From: Spirochaetota bacterium
Lineage (GTDB): Bacteria; Spirochaetota; Spirochaetia; Treponematales; Treponemataceae
Direction of reading: 5' to 3'
NCBI GenBank assembly: GCA_023398165.1
Contig: JAEWSQ010000017.1
Location: 1 to 64,000 of the forward strand
Length of the DNA stretch: 64,000 nucleotides
A model generated the notes under the pieces. The model was not told the origin of the DNA and searched no databases. It was given only the letters and a program-made list of their open reading frames with translations. Each line of letters begins with the position of its first letter. Within the stretch, counting starts at the first letter, position 1. The position numbers and the translations under genes are program-made. This document shows, piece by piece, positions 16,217 through 23,602 of this stretch.

Positions 16217-17399
16217 AAAAAAGCAAAGCAAGGGTTATATACTGTTGTTTGTTATTTTTCTAATAATAGCGCTTACTTCAGTCTTTCTGATTTTTTATTT
16301 ACAGACAGATCCGGTTACTGAAGTATTAAAAAATGATCAGCTTATAAATGTTCTATTAGTTATTGAAGATTCCGGAAATGTATTGACAACACAAATTCTT
16401 ATGTACTATCCGGTTTCCAAACGGACGGCTATGTTTGAAATACCCGGGAATACCGGTGCGATTTATGCATCATTAAGCAGGGTTGACCGTATAGATGCCG
16501 TTTTTAAGGAAAAAGGTATTAAAGCCTACTCTGAAGAAATCCAAAAGCTGACCGGTGTACAGATGCCTTTTAGTATTGTTATTACGAAAGAAAACTTTTG
16601 CCGTCTTTCGGATTATCTCGGAGGCCTGAGAGTTTTTATTCCCTCTCCCGTTGAACTGCAGGAAGACGGTACATGGTATCTTCTTCCTTCCGGTTCCGTT
16701 ACGCTGGACGGAGATAAAGTTGCAGATTATTTGACATATAAATTACCGGAGGAAGGGGAATCCCTGCAGCAGGAAAGGAGACAGACGGCAGTTTTAGCTT
16801 TTCTGTCGGCTCTCAATAGTAATGCTTCTTCAGTATTCACAGATAAAAACTTTCAGGAATATGAAAAGCTTTTTTCTTCAAATGTTGATAGTAAGGCTTT
16901 AAAGAAGCTTTTATATCAGATTTCGTCGATTGATGCGGAACGGCTTGTTCCCCAGAGCGTAACAGGTTCAATACGCTCAGTAGACGGAAAGTCGCTGTTG
17001 TTTCCGTATTATGACGGACAGCTGATAAAAGATGTCTGCAAACAGACTATGAGTGCTTTAGTTTCGAGCTCTGAGGGAGCGCAAAACCGTATTTATGTTC
17101 TTGAAATTCAAAACGGAACTGCAGTTCAGGGACTTGCCAAAAATACGGCTGCTCTTTTACAGAGTGTAGGATATGATGTTCTCAGTATGGTTAATGCGCC
17201 GTCAAATAATATTGATAAAACGTATATTATTGATCATATTGGAAACAATGATGCCGCCAAAGGAATAGGTTCTTTTATACGGTGTGAAAACATTGTTACA
17301 GAAGAGATTGATCTCGATGAAACAAATCTTCAGGCAGCTTCGCTTGTGGATTTTACAATCGTTTTAGGAACTGATTTTGACGGAAGATATGTAAGGTAG
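16209..17399 (+). CDS. LCP (LytR-CpsA-Psr)-like membrane protein with LytR_C domain
   Basis: 396 residues with a cytoplasmic Lys-rich start, one transmembrane helix (about 10-30) and an exterior part. Residues 40-225 follow the LCP fold (INVLLVIED, FEIPGNTGAIYASLSRVDRI, FSIVITKENFCRLSDYLGGL) and residues 295-365 form a LytR_C domain (VLEIQNGTAVQGLAKNTAAL). LCP proteins move undecaprenyl-linked polymers to peptidoglycan in Gram-positive bacteria. Here the conserved Arg of the IPRDT motif reads Gly (IPGNT) and the RxD motif is not evident, so transferase activity is doubtful. The gene overlaps yqeK by 8 bases, as in the Gram-positive yqeK-lytR-rsfS order. Confidence 0.75.
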   Translation: MSKKKQSKGYILLFVIFLIIALTSVFLIFYLQTDPVTEVLKNDQLINVLLVIEDSGNVLTTQILMYYPVSKRTAMFEIPGNTGAIYASLSRVDRIDAVFKEKGIKAYSEEIQKLTGVQMPFSIVITKENFCRLSDYLGGLRVFIPSPVELQEDGTWYLLPSGSVTLDGDKVADYLTYKLPEEGESLQQERRQTAVLAFLSALNSNASSVFTDKNFQEYEKLFSSNVDSKALKKLLYQISSIDAERLVPQSVTGSIRSVDGKSLLFPYYDGQLIKDVCKQTMSALVSSSEGAQNRIYVLEIQNGTAVQGLAKNTAALLQSVGYDVLSMVNAPSNNIDKTYIIDHIGNNDAAKGIGSFIRCENIVTEEIDLDETNLQAASLVDFTIVLGTDFDGRYVR

Positions 17400-17417
17400 A
17401 ATATAGGAGTATTAGAG

Positions 17418-17762
17418 ATGAAAACAATACAGGAAAAAGCAATTGAAATCGCACATCTTATGCAGGACTATAAGGGAGAGTCGGTCAGCGTCATAGATGT
17501 TTCACAGCTTAACAGCTGGACCGATTACTTTATTATTGTAACAGTAAACAGTGCGGCTCACTGGAAAGGGCTTTATAAGCATGTAAAAGAGTATGTTAAA
17601 GAAAATGATATGGAAATCAAAGTACCGAATCGAAAAATTCCCGACGGCGACGACTGGAATCTAATAGACCTAGGTCCTGTCGTAGTGCACCTGATGTCCC
17701 AAGAGGCGAGAGATTTCTATAACCTGGAAAAATTGTGGCAAGCGGGTGAAAAACTGCTCTAA
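17418..17762 (+). CDS. rsfS: Ribosomal silencing factor RsfS
   Basis: 114 residues, normal size. SVIDVSQLNSWTDYFIIVTV and HLMSQEARDFYNLEKLW are signature blocks of the RsfS (Iojap) family, which binds uL14 on the large subunit and prevents subunit joining during starvation. GGAG lies 10 bases before the ATG. It closes the obg operon and is followed by a strong hairpin. Confidence 0.95.
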   Translation: MKTIQEKAIEIAHLMQDYKGESVSVIDVSQLNSWTDYFIIVTVNSAAHWKGLYKHVKEYVKENDMEIKVPNRKIPDGDDWNLIDLGPVVVHLMSQEARDFYNLEKLWQAGEKLL

Positions 17763-17779
17763 ACTATAGGGTAAACGTT

Positions 17780-17809
17780 CCCGGAGGTACACTATACGGT
17801 ACTTCCGGG
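17780..17809. terminator. Hairpin between convergent rsfS and the acidic-protein gene
   Basis: Stem of 11 pairs: CCCGGAGGTAC and GTACTTCCGGG around the loop ACTATACG, with one G-T pair. The following T-run is short, so strength is uncertain. Its place between two convergent genes fits a bidirectional terminator. Confidence 0.55.
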
Positions 17810-17889
17810 TTACCATTTCTCCCAACCCTTTTATTACACAAGGCACAATCTTTTACTATGCATTGCTGTTTTTCAGAATAAAAGAGATG

Positions 17890-18129
17890 CTACTCATCAA
17901 AGACATCATAGTCAAAGTCTTCGCCTTCTTCATCATAGTCGAAGTCTTCGTCCTCATCATCATAGTCTTCAATATCGTCCTCAAAGTCCTCATCTAAAAA
18001 TTCATCATCTTCGAAATCGTCCAGCGAATCATCTTCGTCAAAATCATCGTCGTAGTCATCGTTGTAGGCGTAATCGAAACCATATTCGGTCATTGATGAA
18101 TCCTCCAATAATTCCATTTCAGTGAACAT
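17890..18129 (-). CDS. Extremely acidic small protein
   Basis: 79 residues, of which 29 are Asp and 16 Glu (57 percent), with no Lys, Arg or His at all. The rest is largely Phe and Tyr spaced among the acids (DYDDDFDEDDS, EDFDYDEEGEDFDYD). No family recognised. The gene looks real: a consensus promoter (18164-18192) lies upstream, and two starts have good ribosome sites, the ATG at 18129 (AAGGAAG, 7 bases) and a second in-frame ATG at 18093 (GGAGGATT, 8 bases). A 67-residue product may thus also be made. Possible roles are binding basic proteins, calcium or polyamines, or mimicking nucleic acid. Related delta-subunit-type acidic tails of RNA polymerase come to mind, but no RpoE domain is present. 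Confidence 0.7.
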   Translation of the reverse strand: MFTEMELLEDSSMTEYGFDYAYNDDYDDDFDEDDSLDDFEDDEFLDEDFEDDIEDYDDEDEDFDYDEEGEDFDYDVFDE

Positions 18130-18163
18130 ACGAGTACTTCCTTAATCTGTGCTTCATACTAAA

Positions 18164-18192
18164 AACATAGATTACGCATTGTCTTATGTCAA
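18164..18192 (-). promoter_or_regulatory. Consensus promoter of the acidic-protein gene
   Basis: Read on the minus strand: TTGACA (18192-18187), 17 bases, TATGTT (18169-18164). The leader to the first ATG is about 28 bases. Confidence 0.75.
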
Positions 18193-18397
18193 CAGGTTTT
18201 GCCATAAAAAAACGTTTTTTTTCATTTTTTTTTGCAAAATTATGGAAATTCTCTTTACTTGTGCTACTATGCGAAGTAATGCAGTGTATTCATATATTTT
18301 CAAAGTAATTCATCTAACTTCAAGCCTTAGCGGTACAGTAAATATTATGTAAATATGAAAAAGTGCACGAAAAATGAGTTCAAATCAGTTAAAGTAT

Positions 18398-18425
18398 TTG
18401 ACAAAGTTCACAATTTTGCTATAAT
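18398..18425 (+). promoter_or_regulatory. Consensus promoter of ispE-spoVG
   Basis: TTGACA (18398-18403), 16 bases, TATAAT (18420-18425). Transcription should start near 18432, which rules out the start codon at 18355 for ispE and leaves a leader of only 4 bases before the ATG at 18436. The 200 bases between this and the acidic-gene promoter hold nothing else I can identify. Confidence 0.8.
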
Positions 18426-18435
18426 ATGTTTGCTT

Positions 18436-19293
18436 ATGTTAGACAGCATGAGAGTGAGGGCTGCGGCAAAAATTAATCTTCATCTTAATGTTTTACCGCT
18501 TCGGTCCGACGGTTATCATGCTATTGAAAGTATTTTCCAAAGAGTTTCGCTGTACGACTCTCTTGACATCAGGAAAGATAATTCTGACGGTATCTGCTCT
18601 GTTGTCTGTGAGGGAATGGAACTTCCGGAAGAAAATACTCTGACGAAGTCTTACAATGCTTTTAAAGCTGCTTCCGGTATAAGACAAGGAGTTTCTATAG
18701 TATTAAAGAAACAAATTCCGTCCGGTGCCGGTTTAGGAGGCGGGTCCTCCGATGCAGCCTCTGTGCTTACTGCTCTGAATGAAATGTTTGATGCCGGATT
18801 GAGCTCTCATCAGCTGTTTGATTTATGTGCAAAAGTGGGAAGCGATGTAATGTTTTTTCTGTCGGGCGGCTGTGCCGTTGTGACAGGACGCGGTGAATGT
18901 ATACAAAATATACTTCCGCGGAATGATGTTTTTTTTGTTTTGGTGTACCCTGAGGTTCACTGTTCAACTGCCCTTGCTTATTCGTGGGTTGATGAAGAGA
19001 CTGCCTCTGGAAAGACAGTTAAGAGTCCGTTTTTGTCTGAGCTTGAACAGATGTATTATAAGCCTGTTTCCGACTGGCGTTTTATAAATTCTTTCACAGC
19101 TCCGGTAATGAGCCGTTTTATCGAAGTTGCTGATGCCTACAAAGATATCAGCAATGAGAATTCTGTGTATACACAGATGTCTGGTTCCGGATCCTCTGTT
19201 TTCGGTGTTTTTGAATCCAAAAATGATGCCGAAGCTGCCTTCATTAAGCTTAGCCGAAAGTGGAAGAGGTGTTATATACTTACTTCCTCCTGA
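18436..19293 (+). CDS. ispE: 4-diphosphocytidyl-2-C-methyl-D-erythritol kinase
   Basis: 285 residues from the ATG at 18436 (or 281 from the ATG at 18448; neither has a Shine-Dalgarno sequence). It is a GHMP kinase: RAAAKINLHLNV at the start, the ATP-binding IPSGAGLGGGSSDAASVL and the C-terminal MSGSGSSVFGVF. IspE phosphorylates CDP-methylerythritol in the non-mevalonate isoprenoid pathway. An upstream start at 18355 lies ahead of the promoter and is rejected. SpoVG follows 66 bases downstream. Confidence 0.92.
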   Translation: MLDSMRVRAAAKINLHLNVLPLRSDGYHAIESIFQRVSLYDSLDIRKDNSDGICSVVCEGMELPEENTLTKSYNAFKAASGIRQGVSIVLKKQIPSGAGLGGGSSDAASVLTALNEMFDAGLSSHQLFDLCAKVGSDVMFFLSGGCAVVTGRGECIQNILPRNDVFFVLVYPEVHCSTALAYSWVDEETASGKTVKSPFLSELEQMYYKPVSDWRFINSFTAPVMSRFIEVADAYKDISNENSVYTQMSGSGSSVFGVFESKNDAEAAFIKLSRKWKRCYILTSS

Positions 19294-19359
19294 TTCAGAT
19301 GATGCTGATTTTTTAGTACTTTTACTATATTTTTGTACTTTTAAATGGAGGACAGGCTT

Positions 19360-19641
19360 ATGCAGATCACTGAGATTCGCATTCGAAAGGTTGCGGCAGA
19401 AGGCAAATTGAAGGCGTATGTTACGGTAACATTTGATGATTGTTTTGTAGTACACAATGTCAAAATTATTGAAGGTAAAACAGGATTATTTATTGCAATG
19501 CCCAGCAGGAAGACCAGCGGCGGCGATTACAAGGACGTTGCGCATCCTATAAGTCCGGATTTCCGTACACAAATGCAGGATAAGATTCTTGCAGAGTATG
19601 AAGCCGGACATGTAGAAGATGGTTCGGCATCCGAAGAGTAG
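19360..19641 (+). CDS. spoVG: SpoVG-family nucleic-acid-binding regulator
   Basis: 93 residues from the ATG at 19360, with GGAGG 9 bases ahead (an ATG at 19345 overlaps that ribosome site). QITEIRIRKVA, VTVTFDDCFVVHNVKIIEG and MPSRKTSGGDYKDVAHPI are diagnostic. SpoVG is a small DNA- and RNA-binding regulator; in Borrelia it controls virulence genes. Following ispE is a frequent order also in Bacillus. Confidence 0.95.
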   Translation: MQITEIRIRKVAAEGKLKAYVTVTFDDCFVVHNVKIIEGKTGLFIAMPSRKTSGGDYKDVAHPISPDFRTQMQDKILAEYEAGHVEDGSASEE

Positions 19642-19665
19642 ACAATACATAGTCTTTTAATATTT

Positions 19666-19737
19666 TGGGACGTCGGCAAGCGGTAAGCCCCCGGTTTTTG
19701 GTACCGGTACTCACAGGTTCGAATCCTGTCGTCCCAA
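19666..19737 (+). tRNA. tRNA-Gln (anticodon TTG)
   Basis: 72 bases. Acceptor TGGGACG/CGTCCCA, D-arm GGC/GCC, anticodon stem CCGGT/ACCGG with loop TTTTGGT (TTG at positions 34-36), T-arm ACAGG/CCTGT with TTCGAAT. CCA is not encoded. Confidence 0.95.
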
Positions 19738-19815
19738 TCAATTAACAGAATTCTCCAAACTGGTTTCAGTTTAATATATATGAGATTTCTTTAGTATAGA
19801 TAAGGAGTTCCTCAA

Positions 19816-20367
19816 ATGGATCAATTGGTTTTAAAGGCTGCAGCACGGAAAGAATCAGGTAAGAGTGCTGTACAAAAATTACGCGGGGCAGGCAGTATTC
19901 CTGCTGTAATGTATAACTCAAAAGGTGAAGCTGTAATGCTTTCTGTTAATGAAGATGCATTTACAAAGGTTTGGAAAGCAGCAACTCCAACAACGCTTAT
20001 AAATCTTGAGGTTGATGGGAAAAAATATCTCGCTTTTATTAAAGATACACAGTATGACATCCTGTCCGATTCAAATCGTCATGTAGATTTTCATGTGATT
20101 GAAGAAGATAAACTCTTGAAGGTTACGGTTCAGCTGCAGGTAACAGGCAATCCGGCCGGTGTACGCGAAGGCGGTTACCTAATTAAAGGTAATTCGGCTA
20201 TCAAAATTGAATGTATGCCCAAGGATCTGCCGGTACGCATCACAGCTGATATTTCTGATTTAAGTTTAGGTTCAAGCTATTGCGTTAAAGATGTGCCTCT
20301 CTCTAAAGGCGTAAAATTACTCAGTGATGCTGATGCAGTTGTTGCCTCAGTTAAGGCTGTCAGCTAA
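19816..20367 (+). CDS. rplY: Large-subunit ribosomal protein bL25, long CTC form
   Basis: 183 residues. The N-terminal 95 residues bind 5S rRNA (ARKESGKSAVQKLRGAGSIP, NEDAFTKVWK, VDFHVIEE); the C-terminal part is the TL5/CTC beta domain found in long L25 proteins. AAGGAG stands 10 bases before the ATG. In many bacteria CTC is a stress-linked form of L25. A terminator follows. Confidence 0.93.
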   Translation: MDQLVLKAAARKESGKSAVQKLRGAGSIPAVMYNSKGEAVMLSVNEDAFTKVWKAATPTTLINLEVDGKKYLAFIKDTQYDILSDSNRHVDFHVIEEDKLLKVTVQLQVTGNPAGVREGGYLIKGNSAIKIECMPKDLPVRITADISDLSLGSSYCVKDVPLSKGVKLLSDADAVVASVKAVS

Positions 20368-20422
20368 GAGATTGTAGTCTTTCTTATAATCAGCATAGTA
20401 TTTTACGTATATATTCAATAAG

Positions 20423-20457
20423 GCTGGCGGGTTAAGTTTACCTGTCAGCTTTTTTTT
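20423..20457 (+). terminator. Rho-independent terminator after rplY
   Basis: GCTGGCGGGT pairs with ACCTGTCAGC (two G-T pairs), followed by eight T. Confidence 0.85.
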
Positions 20458-20458
20458 A

Positions 20459-20494
20459 CCGTAATGCTGTTCTGCCTTGCTGACAGTATTACGG
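20459..20494. other. 12-bp hairpin upstream of tilS
   Basis: CCGTAATGCTGT pairs with ACAGTATTACGG (one G-T) around a 12-base loop. No T-run follows, so it is not an ordinary terminator. It ends about 36 bases before tilS and could be an operator or a protected 5' end. Confidence 0.4.
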
Positions 20495-20530
20495 CATCAG
20501 CGTAAGGGAAAATTGCATACCGCATAGAAC

Positions 20531-21742
20531 ATGGAAGAACTATTGCACATTGAAAAAGAATTTTTATCCGCTTTGAGCAGTCTTCAGAATGTCATAAAAG
20601 TTCTTATTGCTGTCTCTGGCGGTGCAGATTCCATGGCTATGCTGCATTTGTGCGCTAAGTATTTTCCCTTAAAGAACATTCCTTTTTGTGCAGTTACCGT
20701 GAATCATAATATACGCCCTGAATCTGTAAGTGCCTCTGATGCTGAACTTGTTCTATCCTATTGTACCCATGCCGGTATTTCGTGTTTGAATAAAAAAGTA
20801 GATCCCGGCTATATTAAGGAAAAAGCAGGGCAGAGGAAGAAGGGCATAGAGGAAGCCGCACGGTATATCCGTTATTCTTTATTTGAGCAAACTGCCCTTG
20901 AATGCGGAGCCTCTCATATTTTCCTCGGTCATAACAAAAATGACCAGCTGGAAACGGTACTTCAAAGATTCTTTCAGGGGTCTTCAACAAGTTTATACGG
21001 AATTATACAGGAAAGAAAACCGTACTTCCGTCCTCTTCTGCAGGTTGAACGCAGAGAGATAGAACAGTATTGTTCCCTGAATGCCGTTCCATACTGCATT
21101 GATTCAACAAATTCTGATAATTCATATTTCAGAAACCGTATACGTAATGAGGTTATTCCTTTTTTAAATAAAACAATATCGGGCTGGGATACAGGAATAA
21201 TTTCCGGCTCACGAAAAGCATTATATGATGCTGATTTTTTTGAGTCTCAACTAAAGGATGAATGGTATGCAGAATCAAACAGCTGTGTATCTATCAGTGC
21301 TGAACGCTTTTGTTCAATGCATCGTGCCGTCCGTATACGTCAGCTGTATAAGGCGCTTATAATTCTCGGTATTAATCAGCGGATTCCGTTCTCTGTTATT
21401 GACAGCGCGGCTGGCGGTGCTTCCTGCGGAACCTTATCAGCTGCTTTTATTTGGAAAAACAATAAACTTTATATAAAAAAAGAATCCTCCACTGGAAAGA
21501 GTGAGTATTTTTTTGGTATAATAGAAGATGAGTGTGAAATTGTACTTGATGATACGATCATTTGTGTTTCATCAGCTTCTGAGTCTTATGAGACTCAAAA
21601 TATGAAACAAATGTGCCTCAAGGGTTGTTTACCCTTGAAAGTGCTTTATGAGCACGGAAGATTGAACGTTGAACAGATATCACAGTTTTACCATTTAAAA
21701 CCTGTGTTTGTTTATTGTATAAGGAATAGTAATGAGCAGTAA
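20531..21742 (+). CDS. tilS: tRNA(Ile)-lysidine synthase
   Basis: 403 residues. The PP-loop IAVSGGADSMAML (29-34 core), VNHNIRPES and GHNKNDQLETVLQRFFQGS are TilS signatures. The enzyme converts C34 of the CAT-anticodon tRNA-Ile to lysidine so that it reads AUA. The C-terminal part has an incomplete TilS substrate domain. No clear ribosome site precedes the ATG. It overlaps ftsH by 11 bases, an order (tilS-ftsH) shared with many Gram-positive bacteria. Confidence 0.93.
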   Translation: MEELLHIEKEFLSALSSLQNVIKVLIAVSGGADSMAMLHLCAKYFPLKNIPFCAVTVNHNIRPESVSASDAELVLSYCTHAGISCLNKKVDPGYIKEKAGQRKKGIEEAARYIRYSLFEQTALECGASHIFLGHNKNDQLETVLQRFFQGSSTSLYGIIQERKPYFRPLLQVERREIEQYCSLNAVPYCIDSTNSDNSYFRNRIRNEVIPFLNKTISGWDTGIISGSRKALYDADFFESQLKDEWYAESNSCVSISAERFCSMHRAVRIRQLYKALIILGINQRIPFSVIDSAAGGASCGTLSAAFIWKNNKLYIKKESSTGKSEYFFGIIEDECEIVLDDTIICVSSASESYETQNMKQMCLKGCLPLKVLYEHGRLNVEQISQFYHLKPVFVYCIRNSNEQ

Positions 21743-23591
21743 CGGAACGAATCTTAATATAAAAAATACTCAGAAAAATAAATTCGGGTTTGTATTTTTT
21801 GTAATTATGCTTGTAATTTTGGTGTTTTATCTTTTATTCGAAAAAAACTCCAAAAATTATATAGATATAACATATTCTTCATTTATTACGGCAGTTGAAC
21901 AAAATCAGGTAACAGAGGTTGTTGTTCTTGACCGTTCAGAAATAAGGGGAATGCTTCGTCTTTCCAACGGAGATCTTTCCTATTTTAAAACGGTCATTCC
22001 GTATGATGATTCTGCATTAATGCCTCTTCTTAGTGAAAAAAGTATTCCTGTTTCCGGTGCCGTCTCTTCTCCAGGCTTTTTAAGCATTATAGTTTCACTG
22101 TTGCCGTGGCTTTTAACCTTTTTCTTTATCCTGTTTATTTTCAGGCAGAATGCTATGCAGAATTCCAGAGGAATGCAGTTTGGTAAAAGCAAGGCGAGGC
22201 TGTACGAGAACTCAAAGAAAAAATTAACGTTTGCCGATGTTGCCGGGCAGGAGGAAGCAAAAGCAGAGCTTGCTGAAATTGTCGAGTTTCTTAAAAATCC
22301 CCAGAAGTTTTTGTCTATGGGTGCAAAAATACCGCGCGGAGTTCTTCTCGTTGGAAGTCCGGGAACCGGTAAAACACTTCTTGCCCGTGCGGTGGCAGGG
22401 GAAGCGAATGTTTCCTTTCTTCACATTTCCGGAAGCGATTTTGTCGAGATGTTTGTAGGTGTCGGCGCCAGCCGCGTACGCGACCTTTTTGAACAGGGAA
22501 GAAAGATTGCTCCCAGTATTATTTTTATAGATGAGCTTGATGCTGTCGGAAGAGCCCGCGGTGCCGGTTTAGGCGGAGGACATGATGAAAGGGAACAGAC
22601 TTTGAATCAGATGCTCGTTGAAATGGACGGTTTTGAGAGTAAAGAAGGAGTTATTGTTCTTGCTGCGACAAACAGACCTGATGTCCTGGATCCTGCGCTG
22701 CTGCGTCCCGGCCGGTTTGACCGTCAGGTTCATGTATCGCTTCCGGACATTAAGGAACGTGAAGCCATATTAAAGGTACATGCAAAAAAAATAAAGCTTT
22801 CCCCCGGTGTGGATCTTTCACGGTATGCCCGCGCTACTCCCGGTATGAGCGGTGCGGATCTTGCAAATATGATTAACGAGGCAGCCTTGTATGCCGCCCG
22901 GAAGTCAATATCAGAAGTTACGGATGTTGAATTCGAAGAGGCCAGGGATAAAATTCTCATGGGGCTGGCTAGAAAATCCATGATTCTTCCGGAAAAAGAA
23001 AGGATTATGACAGCGTATCACGAAGCAGGGCATGCGCTGCCGTATTACTTCCTGAAAAATACCCATCCTCTTCATAAGGTTACCATTATTCCCCGGGGAA
23101 GAGCTCTTGGTCTTACAATCGGTATTCCTAAAGAAGATTCATATGCTCATACTAAAAGCTGGATTATGGATCAGCTTACAATTCTCTTCGGCGGATGGGC
23201 AGCGGAAATGGTCGTATACGGTGAAACGACGACCGGTACTCAAAATGATATTCAAAGAGCCACAGATTTAGCACATAAGATGGTGTGCGAATGGGGTATG
23301 TCAGAGGAAATTGGCCCTGTCGCGTATGGACAGGACGAAGAACCGATTTTTATGGGTAAGGAAATAGCACGCCATAAAGGCTACTCGGAGTATACGGCCC
23401 ATCAAATAGACACTGCTGTAAAGAATATTTTGGAGAAAGCTAAAAACACTGCACTTTCTATTCTGACAAAACAAAAAGATTTACTTGAAAAACTTTCAAA
23501 CGCTCTTATTGAGCACGAAACCCTGACCGATTCTGATATAAGGACGCTTCTCGATATTCCTGAGACGGCATCAGATATTTCCAGTTTATAA
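21732..23591 (+). CDS. ftsH: ATP-dependent zinc metalloprotease FtsH
   Basis: 619 residues. Two membrane helices (about 16-36 and 114-136) enclose a short periplasmic domain. The AAA domain has Walker A GSPGTGKT (about 207), Walker B IIFIDELDAVG and the second region of homology ATNRPDVLDPALLRPGRFD. The M41 zinc site is YHEAGHALPYY (HExxH near residue 430). FtsH degrades misassembled membrane proteins and selected regulators. AAGGA lies 7 bases before the ATG. Confidence 0.97.
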   Translation: MSSNGTNLNIKNTQKNKFGFVFFVIMLVILVFYLLFEKNSKNYIDITYSSFITAVEQNQVTEVVVLDRSEIRGMLRLSNGDLSYFKTVIPYDDSALMPLLSEKSIPVSGAVSSPGFLSIIVSLLPWLLTFFFILFIFRQNAMQNSRGMQFGKSKARLYENSKKKLTFADVAGQEEAKAELAEIVEFLKNPQKFLSMGAKIPRGVLLVGSPGTGKTLLARAVAGEANVSFLHISGSDFVEMFVGVGASRVRDLFEQGRKIAPSIIFIDELDAVGRARGAGLGGGHDEREQTLNQMLVEMDGFESKEGVIVLAATNRPDVLDPALLRPGRFDRQVHVSLPDIKEREAILKVHAKKIKLSPGVDLSRYARATPGMSGADLANMINEAALYAARKSISEVTDVEFEEARDKILMGLARKSMILPEKERIMTAYHEAGHALPYYFLKNTHPLHKVTIIPRGRALGLTIGIPKEDSYAHTKSWIMDQLTILFGGWAAEMVVYGETTTGTQNDIQRATDLAHKMVCEWGMSEEIGPVAYGQDEEPIFMGKEIARHKGYSEYTAHQIDTAVKNILEKAKNTALSILTKQKDLLEKLSNALIEHETLTDSDIRTLLDIPETASDISSL

Positions 23592-23602
23592 AAGAGGTTA
23601 GA

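Noticed and set aside
18149..18352. 67-codon frame between the acidic gene and ispE
   Set aside because: It overlaps the promoter of the acidic gene, has no ribosome site and codes an unstructured Phe-rich sequence.
18355..18435. Upstream start for ispE adding 27 residues
   Set aside because: It lies ahead of the consensus promoter at 18398-18425 and the extra residues do not fit the family.
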